From Cordylochernes scorpioides (Eukaryota; Arthropoda; Arachnida; Pseudoscorpiones; Chernetidae): a stretch of DNA of 64,000 nucleotides. This document shows positions 20,390 to 30,567 of this stretch, piece by piece (the stretch's first letter is position 1; every line of letters begins with the position of its first letter). Both the position numbers and the translations under genes were made by a program. Location: positions 139,709,505 to 139,773,504 of the forward strand of contig CP092865.1 in assembly GCA_030710605.1 (NCBI GenBank), in the 5' to 3' direction. The notes under the pieces were generated by a model. It was not told the origin of the DNA and did no database searches. It worked only from the letters and a program-made list of their open reading frames with translations.

Positions 20390-20600
20390 CCAAGAGTCTA
20401 GCATCAGTATCACTATAAAAGAAAGATCGAAAATACAATATAACAGCGGTATGGTAGATTAAACTGGCGAAACCGCTAGAAGGGTTTACCACTGATGAGC
20501 CAGGCCCTCCAATTAAATTTTCCATTACAGTAAGGGCAGTAGAAATTGTTTAATTTATTAAAGAATCATACACGTCTATAATAGTTTTGATTTTTCACAA
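20390..20600 (+). repeat. Composite module repeat copy
   Basis: AGAGTCTAGCATCAGTATCA, GCAATAT-like text, GGCGAAACCGCTAGAAGG, CACTGATGAGCCAGGCCC, AGTAAGGGCAGTAGAAATTG, then a CGTCTATAATAGTTTT arm. Confidence 0.75.
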
Positions 20601-20997
20601 ATATTTTGTATCAAAAGAAGAAAATCTCTATCCTAAAGTATAATAACGATCGTGGTCTATTGATCCCTAGTCAAGTTCTATGTTTATAAAGAGAACAAAT
20701 CAATGCTACTTCCCCGAGCTACGTAAACACACAAGAATACAAATTGTGATTTTAAAAGATTCCCCTCAGGGCTAACAATCTGTCTTACCATGGATTAGAA
20801 TAAAGGAGTTATGTCTTTTTCCAGATATGCAATCCACCCTTCATGCTTAGATTAATCAAATTTTTCAAGCTTGCCAAAACTCGCAATTATAAAAATATTT
20901 CTTATTCAGAATTATAAATATTTTATATTTAAAATTTATTTACATATTTAATTAAGAATCCCATCCTTGTTGTGATATGTTAAATAACATATAATAA
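20601..20997. other. AT-rich spacer
   Basis: Nothing recognised. Confidence 0.4.
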
Positions 20998-21176
20998 TGT
21001 TACGTATTATATTTATTATTGACTATGCAAAATGATGTCATTTGTCAATTGTTTTAACTTATGTAAACTATTTCCTTTTTATCTCTATCTTTCTATTTTG
21101 TATAAAAGGAGATTACTGGATTAAATAAACATTCAGTTCAACTTGTAAAGCTAGAACGAGTCTTATTCTGATAACA
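20998..21176 (+). repeat. Candidate short LTR, 179 bp
   Basis: Starts TGTTACGTATTATA and ends ATTCTGATAACA, so the ends are TG and CA. It contains TATAAAAGG near 21102, AATAAA near 21124 and an initiator-like CATTCAGTTC. Size and layout suit a small solo LTR or TRIM. No second LTR, coding region or clear target duplication seen. Confidence 0.4.
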
Positions 21177-21640
21177 CTTAGCCATTACAACAATCCTCTC
21201 GTCGCCCATTTGTCTTTATATTTAAATTAATGACATTTGTTTACACACAATAACAATTTATTCTCGAAACATCTTTTGATTAGAACATAGATGATGATGA
21301 TAAAAACAGAATATAGAAAATCAATGATAAATAATACACAACAGAAGTCCTCTTGTTTGTCTCCAAGGATGTTTGTGGAATTAGCCAGGTTAGATGGAAA
21401 CACGTCCTGGGAGATAATACACAGCGCGTATATATTTGCTGATTTATCTACTTTCTGTGAACCTAGCTACGTATAGATACGACCTGCTGTTGTTTATTGA
21501 TGTTTATCTCGATGCCTTTTTTCCAGGAGTAAAACGGTCCTGAAAAAGACACTTCCCTTATCAATATAGACGCACATACTATCTTCCATCTATTGATTGT
21601 TTCTCTACAAATTTAACTATTAAAGAAGCAATTTTTGGTT
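21177..21640. other. Spacer, no gene recognised
   Basis: A 61-aa frame at 21291-21476 shows no motif. Confidence 0.4.
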
Positions 21641-24232
21641 TAAAAACACAAATCCTACTGCTCTTATCTGCTATGGGAAAATATTGAGAGGGCCTGGCTC
21701 ATCAGGGGTGAACCAAGCTCTCAGCCAGGCTCATCAATGGTGAATAAACTTCTCAGCCTGGCTCATCAATGGTGAACCAACCTCCCAGCCTGGCTCATCA
21801 GTGGTGAACCAACCTCCCAGTCTGGCTCATCAGTGGTGAACCAACCTCCCAGTCTGGCTCATCAATGGTGAACCAACCTCCCAGTCTGGCTCATCAATGG
21901 TGAACCAACCTCCCAGTCTGGCTCATCAGTGGTGAACCAACCTCCCAGTCTGGCTCATCAGTGGTGAACCAACCTCCCAGTCTGGCTCATCAATGGTGAA
22001 CCAACCTCCCAGCCTGGCTCATCAGTGGTGAACCAACCTCATAGTCTGGCTCATCAGTGGTGAACCAACCTCCCAGCCTGGCTCATTCGTGGTGAACCAA
22101 CCTCTCAGCCTGGCTCATCCGTGGTGAACCAACCTCCCAGTCTGGCTCATCAGTGGTGAACCAACCTCCCAGTCTGGCTCATCAGTGGTGAACCAACCTC
22201 CCAGCCTGGCTCATCAGTGGTGAACCAACCTTCCAGCCTGGCTTATCAGTGGTGAACCAACCTCCCAGTCTGGCTCATCAACAGTGAATCAACCTCCCAG
22301 CCTGGCTCATCAGTGGTGAACCAACCTCCCAGCCTGGCTCATTCGTGGTGAACCAACCTCTCAGCCTGGCTCATCCGTGGTGAACCAACCTCCCAGTCTG
22401 GCTCATCAGTGGTGAACCAACCTCCCAGTCTGGCTCATCAACGGTGAACCAACCTCCCAGCCTGGCTCATCAGTGGTGAACCAACCTCCCAGTCTGGCTC
22501 ATCAGTGGTGAACCAACCTCCCAGTCTGGCTCATCAGTGGTGAACCAACCTCCCAGCTCCCAGTCTGGCTCATCAGTGGTGAACCAACCTCCCAGTCTGG
22601 CTCATCAGTGGTGAACCAACCTTCCAGTCTGGCTCATCAGTGGTGAACCAACCTCCCAGCTCCCAGTCTGGCTCATCAGTGGTGAACCAACCTCCCAGCC
22701 TGGCTCATCAGTGGTGAACCAACCTCCCAGCCTGGCTCATCAGTGGTGAACCAACCTCCCAGCCTGGCTCATCAGTGGTGAACCAACCTCCCAGCCTGGC
22801 TCATCCGTGGTGAACCAACCTCCCAGTCTGGCTCATCAGTGGTGAACCAACCTCCCAGTCTGGCTCATCAGTGGTGAACCAACCTCCCAGCCTGGCTCAT
22901 CAGTGGTGAACCAACCTTCCAGCCTGGCTCATCAGTGGTGAACCAACCTCCCAGTCTGGCTCATCAACGGTGAACCAACCTCCCAGCCTGGCTCATCAGT
23001 GGTGAACCAACCTCCCAGCCTGGCTCATTCGTGGTGAACCAACCTCTCAGCCTGGCTCATCCGTGGTGAACCAACCTCCCAGTCTGGCTCATCAGTGGTG
23101 AACCAACCTTCCAGCCTGGCTTATCAGTGGTGAACCAACCTCCCAGCCTGGCTCATCAGTGGTGAACCAACCTCCCAGCCTGGCTCATTCGTAGTGAACC
23201 AACCTCCCAGTCTGGCTCATCAGTGGTGAACCAACCTCCCAGTCTGGCTCATCAGTGGTGAACCAACCTCCCAGCCTGGCTTATCAGTGGTGAACCAACC
23301 TCCCAGTCTGGCTCATCAACGGTGAACCAACCTCCCAGCCTGGCTCATCAACGGTGAACCTACCTCCCAGCCTGGCTCATCAGTGGTGAACCAACCTTCC
23401 AGCCTGGCTCATCAGTGGTGAACCAACCTTCCAGCCTGGCTTATCAGTGGTGAACCAACCTCCCAGTCTGGCTCATCAACGGTGAACCAACCTCCCAGCC
23501 TGGCTCATCAGTGGTGAACCAACCTCCCAGTCTGGCTCATCAGTGGTGAACCAACCTCCCAGCCTGGCTCATCAGTGGTGAACCAACCTCCCAGTCTGGC
23601 TCATCAGTGGTGAACCAACCTTCCAGCCTGGCTCATCAGTGGTGAACCAACCTTCCAGCCTGGCTTATCAGTGGTGAACCAACCTCCCAGTCTGGCTCAT
23701 CAACGGTGAACCAACCTCCCAGCCTGGCTCATCAGTGGTGAACCAACCTCCCAGTCTGGCTCATCAACGGTGAACCAACCTCCCAGCCTGGCTCATCAGT
23801 GGTGAACCAACCTCCCAGCCTGGCTCATTCGTGGTGAACCAACCTCTCAGCCTGGCTCATCCGTGGTGAACCAACCTCCCAGTCTGGCTCATCAGTGGTG
23901 AACCAACCTTCCAGCCTGGCTTATCAGTGGTGAACCAACCTCCCAGCCTGGCTCATCAGTGGTGAACCAACCTCCCAGCCTGGCTCATTCGTAGTGAACC
24001 AACCTCTCAGCCTGGCTCATCCGTGGTGAACCAACCTCCCAGTCTGGCTCATCAGTGGTGAACCAACCTCCCAGTCTGGCTCATCAGTGGTGAACCAACC
24101 TCCCAGCCTGGCTTATCAGTGGTGAACCAACCTCCCAGTCTGGCTCATCAACGGTGAACCAACCTCCCAGCCTGGCTCATCAGTGGTGAACCTACCTCCC
24201 AGCCTGGCTCATCAGTGCTGAACCAACCTTCC
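21641..24232 (-). repeat. 32-bp minisatellite, about 79 units, grown from a module repeat
   Basis: 21641-21690 is the opening of a minus-strand module (CCTACTGCTCTTATCTGC, then AAAATATTGAGAGGGCC). From 21691 the sequence CCTGGCTCATCAGTGG plus TGAACCAACCTCCCAG repeats with a 32-base period to 24232. Variants (CATTCG, CATCCG, CTTATC, CATCAACGG) mark longer-range structure: blocks at 23019 and 23819 match over about 190 bp at an offset of exactly 800 bases (25 units), and 22077 and 22333 are 256 apart (8 units). A 7-base CTCCCAG insertion occurs twice near 22554 and 22655. No spacers, so it is not a CRISPR array. Confidence 0.95.
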
Positions 24233-24640
24233 TCCACCACCGCAACAACAGGTGAAAACATCTTGTAATGATGTTGGAACATTATCAATATAATTGACAG
24301 TTTATCAGTACGAAAGGATAGTCATAGCATCAACATTAACGAAAATTAATAGCACCAAGAGATCGCTGCAATAGCAATACATCTTGTAGTGATGTTAGAA
24401 CCTTAGATGATAGTGTAGTGCATACAAGTATCTTGGCATGAAGAGATGGCCTCACCAAGAGGATAAAAAGTAGGGCGAGAGGAACCATGTGTTTGATGGG
24501 AGAGATTAGAGTGAAGGAAGCGGGCACTCTAGAGAAATCTTTCATACTTCAAGTGACAACCTTCGTCATCACACTTTTATTTTACCAAAGATACGCTTCC
24601 ATCTTGGTGATTCTATTTCTTATATAGATTACAAGGATCG
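24233..24640. other. Spacer after the minisatellite
   Basis: A 69-aa minus frame (24336-24545) is unrecognised. No repeat signature. Confidence 0.4.
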
Positions 24641-25160
24641 CCTTATAATTGATTGTGTCTAACTGGCTTTGTACTCATTGTTTGAGGAAGAAAATTGCTC
24701 GATTCAAATATTTATATGTAATTCTACTAAGTTTTATTCCCACTATAGAGACATATAAACAACATTTACGTGAACTCCCTTTTCCTGTCATCAGATTAAT
24801 CGCGCAATTTAGGACCCTTTCAATTTTTTCAGAGAACACCATCTGATTTTAATGAGGGGTGAAGACCTGAAATGCACCTTCTGTGGATCAGGAATAACAA
24901 TGGAGATGTTGCACTACTTATTTGATTGTGCTGCTCTGTCTGAGGAAAGACGAAAACTAAATGATAAAACGGGGCAACTTTGTCCTTCATTTCCGGCACA
25001 AATTAATGAAATATCAAAGAATAGGTATATAGTGGTGGCGATATTTGGATTCCATAGGATTATATCCAGGGCCACACAGTGTTCTCCCTATCCCTTGTGA
25101 ACTGACGAATCCTGTATAGGGAGAGAGGCCCTAAATAAAGGCTTTGTTGTTGTTGTATAT
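24641..25160 (+). pseudogene. LINE C-terminus with zinc knuckle, frameshifted
   Basis: Two plus frames meet near 24846: the first (24649-24846) ends RLIAQFRTLSIFSENTI, the second (24852-25100) begins MRGEDLKCTFCGSGITMEML and carries C-x2-C-x9-H-x4-C, the C-terminal zinc knuckle of non-LTR reverse transcriptases. The order R-L-x3-F-R-T followed by the knuckle is usual for these proteins. After the stop come GGCCCTAAATAAAGGCTTTG and repeated TTG, a typical LINE 3' tail. Catalytic regions are absent (5' truncation). Confidence 0.8.
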
Positions 25161-25497
25161 GTAATTCTACTGTCCTAAAAGCTTATATCTATATGTTGTA
25201 TATATATTAATTAATTGTTGCCACAGAGTGTGTGTAAGCTCACAGGTAAATAAGTGCTAACCGAAAGAGAAAAAAGTTCCTTTGTTTAATATTAGTTTCC
25301 CTTTTATATTTTGTTCTCTCTCTTGTAAATCAATAAATATAATGTTTAATTAATAATTATTGGAATCAGTTTCATTAAAAAATTTAAGCAAAGTCAACAC
25401 CATAGTTGCGTGAATACCATTTCTAAGGTTCCACCCTTCAGTGTAGCATATATAAGTAGAATGATCCAATACAGTATTAGAGCTCTATAGAAGCGGT
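25161..25497. other. AT-rich spacer with module left flank
   Basis: 25155-25190 carries GTAATTCTACTGTCCTAAAA and GCTTATATC, the opening of the composite repeat. The rest is unrecognised. Confidence 0.45.
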
Positions 25498-25592
25498 CTG
25501 GTAGATTGAATTTGGCAAAACCGCTGGGAGATTCACCACTGAGTCAAGCCCTTCCAATAATTTTCAATCGCAGTAAGGACAGTAGAAGTTTT
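25498..25592 (+). repeat. Module repeat copy
   Basis: GTCTGGTAGATTGAATT, AAACCGCTGGGAG, ATTCACCACTGAGTCAAGCC and CGCAGTAAGGACAGTAGAAG. It has lost GATGA of the CTGATGA word. Confidence 0.65.
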
Positions 25593-25791
25593 TTTTTATG
25601 TGTAAAAGAAAGATTCTTGCTTTGAAGCTTCCATTTCTTCTACCAAAGATGTTGGCGGTGAGAGAATTTGACCAGGGAGTTCTACCCACATCCAGGGAAT
25701 ATAGCTGCAGGATTGTGGAGAGCTCAATATCCACAGCCTGTATATTAAAGATGAATGTATACAAACTGCGTGTTTTAAAGATATGGAAATC
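25593..25791. other. Short unique segment
   Basis: Frames on both strands (25564-25905) overlap MITE and module DNA and are incidental. Confidence 0.4.
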
Positions 25792-25997
25792 CACACTCAT
25801 GAAAAAACAAGGAAGAAAGTGGAAATTATTTGATTTTGCCTTTCGTCTATTTTGAAGAAGACAGAGGCAATTTTGTTTACACTTGGTTATATCGTATGTC
25901 TTCAATAAAGGTTACTGTAATATCTTTCAGAGTTATTGTCTGAATCCAGATATACATGCTAAAAGTAAAACTTCCTTAGGTTTTGTCCATGAGTGTC
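25792..25997 (+). mobile_element. Mariner-like MITE
   Basis: From CACTCATGAAAAAACAAGGA to GTTTTGTCCATGAGTG, with internal GACAGAGGCAATTTTG and TTATTGTCTGAATCC blocks. Confidence 0.75.
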
Positions 25998-26129
25998 TCT
26001 AACGAATATTTTCATTACAAGAAAGAGGCATATATTGGATTTTAGATGTAATACCTTATTTAGGATATTTGTTTATATTGCAGATATAGGTTTAGATTAA
26101 AGAATTTTATATATAAAAATGAAAGCATA

Positions 26130-26290
26130 AAAGAACGAATGTTTCTTGTGCACATAAAACAAACTTCTACTCTTGGCGAAACCGCTGGGAGCGTTCATCA
26201 CTTATAAGCCAAGCCGTCCCAATATTTTTTCATCGAAGTAAGGACAGTAGAAGTTTGTTTTTATGTATAAATGAAACCATCGTGCTTTAA
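26130..26290 (+). mobile_element. Module repeat inside a short hairpin
   Basis: Arms CACATAAAACAAACTTCTAC and GTAGAAGTTTGTTTTTATGT enclose GGCGAAACCGCTGGGAGCG and a diverged CACTTATAAGCC. Shows the module as a stem-loop element. Confidence 0.65.
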
Positions 26291-26608
26291 TGCGTCAAAT
26301 TCCTATAAATAGATGGCGCGTTATTGTAATATAATGTATATATAGAGATATTTCTGGTAAATCGTTATTTATACTATTAGTATTCTTGAGTTCCTATCTG
26401 CAGAACAAACATACCGTCACTGTATTCCAAGTTTACAAAGTAGGTGTCCCAGCTCTCACTTCTAGCCAAGGCCAACACTGACAGAACAATAGCTCGGCCC
26501 TGACCTGCCTGATGTCATGGTCAGACATGGGGTTCAATGCCCATAATGGAAATTGAGGTTTCTTTATACTTCTTCATTAGTAAATTAAATTTTATTGCCA
26601 TCTATCGT
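26291..26608. other. Spacer with a weak B-box-like word
   Basis: GGGGTTCAATGCCC at 26530-26543 resembles a pol III B box, but no A box or SINE body was found. Confidence 0.35.
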
Positions 26609-26811
26609 TAAAATTTTACACAAATAAATTTACTGGCAATGCGTTTCTTTTAAAATACAATATAACGCGGCTGATGATTGTAAAACGAAAATTGAAATTA
26701 TACCGCGAATGTTTCTTTATAAAAGAAACATTCGCGTTTCTTTTAAATATTTAATATTTGATGATATTTAAAAGAAACGCATTGCCAGTAAATTTATTTG
26801 TGTAAAATTTT
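26609..26811. mobile_element. Hairpin element G
   Basis: Outer arms ACACAAATAAATTTACTGGC... and complement. An inner palindrome TGTTTCTTTATAAAAGAAAC sits at about 26709. Related arms at 38200-38540 and 60833-61035 define a family. Confidence 0.75.
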
Positions 26812-26889
26812 ATACTTCTTCATTGCAATATCATTATTTTCAAAAGCCTTTTATTGAGACACAGACTCGTCCCGGAGTTCTAGAAAGAA

Positions 26890-27060
26890 CAAAAAATCCA
26901 ACAATTATAAATGGAAATTTTGCCGAGAGGATATTGATCTATAAAAATAAAAATCACCTCTCCCGTTAAAAAATGCTTTAAAGCTAGACGCCATCCATTG
27001 ACCGTCGTCGCAAATTAGCGGCCTCGGATCGTTGACAAAACCACAACACCAGCTTTGGAA
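26890..27060 (+). repeat. HH-f repeat, body
   Basis: TTTTGCCGAGAGGATATTGA, CACCTCTCCCGTTAAAAAAT, GACGCCATCCATTGACCGTC and CACAACACCAGCTTTGG. The same order occurs at 61280-61440 before the ribozyme copy there. Confidence 0.7.
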
Positions 27061-27075
27061 AACTGAAAAGCGTCC

Positions 27076-27118
27076 ACCTAGAGACCATGGTTTCTGGCTA
27101 ATGACACTCGTCAGTTTG
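27076..27118 (-). ncRNA. Hammerhead ribozyme, left arm, impaired
   Basis: On minus: CTGACGA (27113-27107), a stem II region GTGTC...GCCA that pairs poorly, GAAA (27093-27090), stem III ACC-AT-GGT, cleavage triplet GTC, then TCTAGG. Core bases and triplet are intact. Stem II is disrupted, and the 5' strand of stem I is ACAAA instead of CCTAGA, so activity is doubtful. Confidence 0.6.
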
Positions 27119-27165
27119 TGAATATTCCATTAGATCCCGTGTAGATCTCATGGAATAAAGTCCGC

Positions 27166-27209
27166 CCTAGACTGACGAGGGCCATTAGCCCGAAACCATG
27201 GTTTCTAGG
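27166..27209 (+). ncRNA. Hammerhead ribozyme, type I, intact core
   Basis: CCTAGA (27166-27171) pairs with TCTAGG (27204-27209) as stem I. CTGACGA occupies 27172-27178. Stem II is GGGC (27179-27182), loop CATTA, GCCC (27188-27191). GAAA is at 27192-27195. Stem III is ACC (27195-27197), loop AT, GGT (27200-27202). The cleavage triplet is GTT, with the cut expected after T at 27203. Every invariant hammerhead base is present; GUU is permitted though slower than GUC in known ribozymes. Stem III has three pairs, short as in Penelope-like and retrozyme hammerheads. Self-cleavage is inferred from structure. Confidence 0.85.
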
Positions 27210-27234
27210 TGAACGCTTCTTAGAACGCTTCTAT

Positions 27235-27588
27235 ATTTTTGAAGGAGACAGAAGCAATTTTGTCCACACTTGGTTATCCCGTTGTGTCTTCAATAAAGTG
27301 TTATATCTTTTATACTGTTTCTATTTTACCTTTAGCCATATTTATACATATATATTTAATACAGCCTCTGTATATATAGACATTCAATACAGCACCGCGC
27401 TAGATGGATTGCATATTTATTATGGCTCCATTGCTTATGCCAACCTTGTTACCGGATCTTTATATCTATACAGATTATACTATATACAACATAAAGGTCA
27501 CTATAATATCTTTCAGAGTTATTGTATACATCCCGATATACATTCTAAAAGGTAAAACCCTTTAAGTTTTGTCTATGGGTGTATTTAA
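27235..27588 (+). mobile_element. Mariner-like MITE right part with internal insertion
   Basis: GGAGACAGAAGCAATTTTGT to CTTCAATAAAGTG, then about 190 bp of foreign AT-rich DNA, then AAGGTCACTATAATATC and GAGTTATTGTATACATCCCG to TTTTGTCTATGGGTG. The terminus on the left is missing. Confidence 0.6.
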
Positions 27589-27774
27589 ATGTAATTCTAC
27601 TTCAGAAGATGAGAGATATATAAATGAACACTCAATAGTCAACCATATGTGATAAGATTTTACTGAACGTTGTTCGGCGACCTTTGGTCGCCAGTTTCAA
27701 AGTGACAGTGGAGCTGTCGCAATGTCAATCAGTACCAGAGAATATTGTCAAGTGTCACATATTCATCACGAGAC
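27589..27774. other. Short spacer
   Basis: Contains CGGCGACCTTTGGTCGCC, a 7-bp-stem palindrome (27675-27692). Otherwise unrecognised. Confidence 0.4.
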
Positions 27775-28160
27775 TAAGACAAAAAATGTCAGTGTTTGAC
27801 GCTGATGCTTTGGAAAAATACAAGATAATTGAACAAAAATAAGAAAAGATCAAATATGTGAAATAAACTCTGAGAGAAAACTGACAAAAACTATAACAAG
27901 ACACAGAACAAAACACTATAAAGGAATGACAATACATCCAGATGGCACAAGAACCTATAGGACATGCAACAATTGTCCTGGTGTGGAACTAACACCTACT
28001 CACATATTCTCATGTCCAGCAATGGCCGCAGCCTTGCAGAAAATTGACATAGATCCAGAGCAACAGCTTTACACACCCAAGATAGTGGACATTGCTGCTG
28101 CTGTGATAAAGATGTATGGAGACATCTGAGGCTGTTCATTGGCACGACAACAACAACTAA
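27775..28160 (+). pseudogene. LINE 3' end, sister of the 1-736 copy
   Basis: Matches 360-736 closely. The frame at 27926-28129 has an intact knuckle CNNCPGVELTPTHIFSC and continues through DIDPEQQLYTPKIVDIAAAV to a stop after YGDI. An in-frame TAA near 27840 breaks the protein upstream. The tail ACGACAACAACAAC marks the LINE 3' end. Comparison shows that the first copy lost a dozen bases and its final cysteine. Confidence 0.8.
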
Positions 28161-28374
28161 GACATCATGACTAAGGTATCATGTACAACTGTCTATATTA
28201 CAACGCACGGTGAAGTAACTTAATTGTAGAGTGTAGACATCTACACAATATTCACTTCGCTACAAAACAAAACTTAGCTTACATGGATCTAAAAAAAAAC
28301 TTCCAATTAAGAAAGACTAATTAGTATAGAAACCTCGCCCATTTAATTAATCTCCCTCAATTCTTTTTTCGGTT
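28161..28374. other. AT-rich spacer
   Basis: Nothing recognised. Confidence 0.4.
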
Positions 28375-28930
28375 TTTATTTACTTGCTGTTCACAACAAT
28401 TTTGTTCTCATGTTTAGACAGGATTTCAACAGACTTGCTACACTTTTAGATCTTTTTATTTACTTGCTGTTCAACAATTTTTTTCTCATGTTTAGAAAGG
28501 CTTTCAACAGCCTTTCTACACTTATAGACAATGTTTAGACAGTTTTTCAACAGACTTGCTACACTTATGGACCATGTTTAAACATATTTTCAACAGAGTC
28601 TTTCTATAATTATGGACTTTTTTATTTATTCCTTGTTCAACAATTTTGTTCTATTGTTGAGACAGGTTTTTAACAGACTTGCTACACTCATGGACCATGT
28701 TTAGACAGATTTTCAACAGTCTTTCTATACCTATGGGCTATTTTTTATTTACTTGCTGTTCAAAAATTATGTTCCCGTATTTAGATAAGATTTCAACAGA
28801 GACTTTCTACACTTATAGGCCAAGTTTTATTTACTCGATATTCAACAACTTTTGTTCTCATATTTAGAAAGGATTTCAACAGAGACTTGCTACAACTATG
28901 GACCGTGTTTTATTTCCTCTTTACATTCGA
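28375..28930 (+). repeat. Irregular tandem repeat with TTCAACAATTTTGTTCTC anchor
   Basis: The blocks ACTTGCTGTTCAACAATTTT, CATGTTTAGACAG, TTTCAACAGACTTGCTACAC and TTATGGACCATG recur in shuffled order at least five times, the anchors lying near 28383, 28462, 28630, 28750 and 28832. Period is about 80-170 because of internal gains and losses. Confidence 0.75.
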
Positions 28931-29500
28931 AATAGTTCAAGGTTAGAAATAATCGTTATTTATACTTAAAATAAATTTCGATTTTTCGTTTAAAAGAAAC
29001 ACATACGGGATAATTTTCAAATGTCGTTCAACAGTTATCTGGATTTATCGCCCAAATCTCACCATACAATATTGTCCTTTAGTTGTGAGATAGAATTTAG
29101 GATGTTTTATAGACCTGGTCTCTTATATTACCCCACAAACCAACCATCAATCTTTATGTGTTTTTCTCTTCTCGTAATGTTGGTAAATTTTCTTTGTGTC
29201 AGCATCCCTCGATGGAGAAATTAGTTTTAAAATGAAATTATATAATTTTTATATTCTTTTAGATTGATGGTCTTACTAACTTTATCTCTTATAATTTCTC
29301 TATTTGATTATAAAACAAATAATCTATATATAAACTTATTTATCAAAAGATAGATATATTGTGCGTTTTAAAATCTATTCTTCTTATCTATTCTCTTGCC
29401 CACCCAGTATGTACCTGTCCAAACTTTCTAGGATTAAAGCTCTTTATCCTGGCAATATTATTATTTACATAGTATTATTTACATATAATAATAACTATAT
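28931..29500. other. AT-rich DNA
   Basis: 28960-29030 has words of the hairpin D/I family (TTCGATTTTTCGTTTAAAAG). Frames at 29021-29224 and 29361-29681 are unrecognised. Confidence 0.4.
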
Positions 29501-29502
29501 AT

Positions 29503-29712
29503 ACACTCATGGACAAAATTTAAGGAAGTGGAAGTCTTTGATATCGCCGGTGGTCTGTCTTTTTAAAAGGGACAGAGGCAATTTTGTTCACAATTGGTCA
29601 CCTCGTGTGTCTTCATTAAAAGTCACTGTGTATCAAATATCTTTCATAGTTATTGTGTCTGAATTCAAATGTACATGCTGAAAGGTGCAACTTCCTTGAG
29701 TTTTGTCTAAGA
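29503..29712 (+). mobile_element. Mariner-like MITE
   Basis: CACTCATGGACAAAATTTAA to TTGAGTTTTGTCTAAGAGTG, flanked by TA. Internal blocks as in the other copies. Confidence 0.8.
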
Positions 29713-30098
29713 GTATATCTTTCAGAATTATTGTCTGAATCCCGATATACATGCTGAAAGGTATAACTTCCTTAAGTTTTGTCCATGAGTGTATATTTCA
29801 GAGTTATTGTCTGAATCCTGATATACATGCTAAAAGGTATAACTTCCTTAAGTTTTGTCCATGAGTGTATATTTCAGAGTTATTGTCTCAATCCCGATAT
29901 ACATGTTGAAAGGTACAACTTCCTTAAGTTTTGTCCATGAGTGTATCTTTCAGAGTTATTGTATGAATCCCAATATACTTGCTAAAAGATACAACTTCCT
30001 TAAGTTTTGTCCATGAGTGTGTCTTTCAGAGTTATTGTCTGAATCCCGATATACATGGTAAAAGGTAGAACTTCCTTAAGTTTTGTCCATGAATGTAT
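29713..30098 (+). repeat. Tandem array of mariner-MITE right ends, about 76 bp
   Basis: Five units, each with TTTCAGAGTTATTGTCTGAA, TCCCGATATACATGCT and CTTCCTTAAGTTTTGTCCAT, follow the MITE directly. This mirrors the left-end array at 17845-18147. Confidence 0.85.
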
Positions 30099-30367
30099 TA
30101 TTTACATATCCATAACTATATATACATAGTAACTACAGTTTTACATAAGGCAATAATATAGTTTTATGAAGTATTAGAGCGTTAAAAGAGTAGCTATTTA
30201 CACTGACATTTATTAAAAACAAAAGAGGAATATCCTGACCAGGCCTGCATGAGCATTTATAAATGGCAGAGCGCCATCAGGTGGAACAAAAATAAACTAA
30301 ACGTTTATTTAACTTGCTCCGTGATATTTGGCCAACCCAATTTCTTGTGTGTGATAAATCAAGAAAA
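30099..30367. other. Spacer with repeat scraps
   Basis: 30260-30340 shares GCGCCATCAGGTGGAACAAA-type text with 11850-11880. No gene. Confidence 0.4.
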
Positions 30368-30415
30368 GTCAACCACGAACGCGTTTTGGGCTGTTGACCA
30401 TTGTAATCGTGGTGC
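30368..30415 (-). ncRNA. Hammerhead relic, HH-a family
   Basis: On minus: CACCACG, then ATTACAA where CTGATGA is expected, TGGTCAACAGCCC as stem II, AAAACGCG, and TTCGTGGTTGACTTTTCTTG. Flanks and stem I agree with 12757-12798. The core has decayed by transitions. Confidence 0.55.
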
Positions 30416-30567
30416 AGACTGGGCCTCTACGGCCAATATTTGGTCCTAGAGACTTCCTGAGAAATAAAGAAATGAGTATTTAAGGCCAAGTTTGCGTAAA
30501 TACGCTTTTCAGGTGAAAAAACAATAAAAATAAAAAATAAAAAACTAACATTTATATATACCAGGCC

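Larger units (their letters stand above)
27056..27221. mobile_element. Hairpin H: head-to-head pair of hammerhead ribozymes
   Basis: Left arm from GCGTCCACCTAGAGACCATG, right arm ending GGTTTCTAGGTGAACGC. The centre TTCCATTAGATC...GATCTCATGGAA is also an inverted repeat, so nearly the whole 165 bp folds back. Each arm has a hammerhead in outward orientation. Confidence 0.85.

Noticed and set aside
21691..24232. CRISPR array
   Set aside because: Head-to-tail 32-bp units without spacers, in a eukaryotic repeat context.
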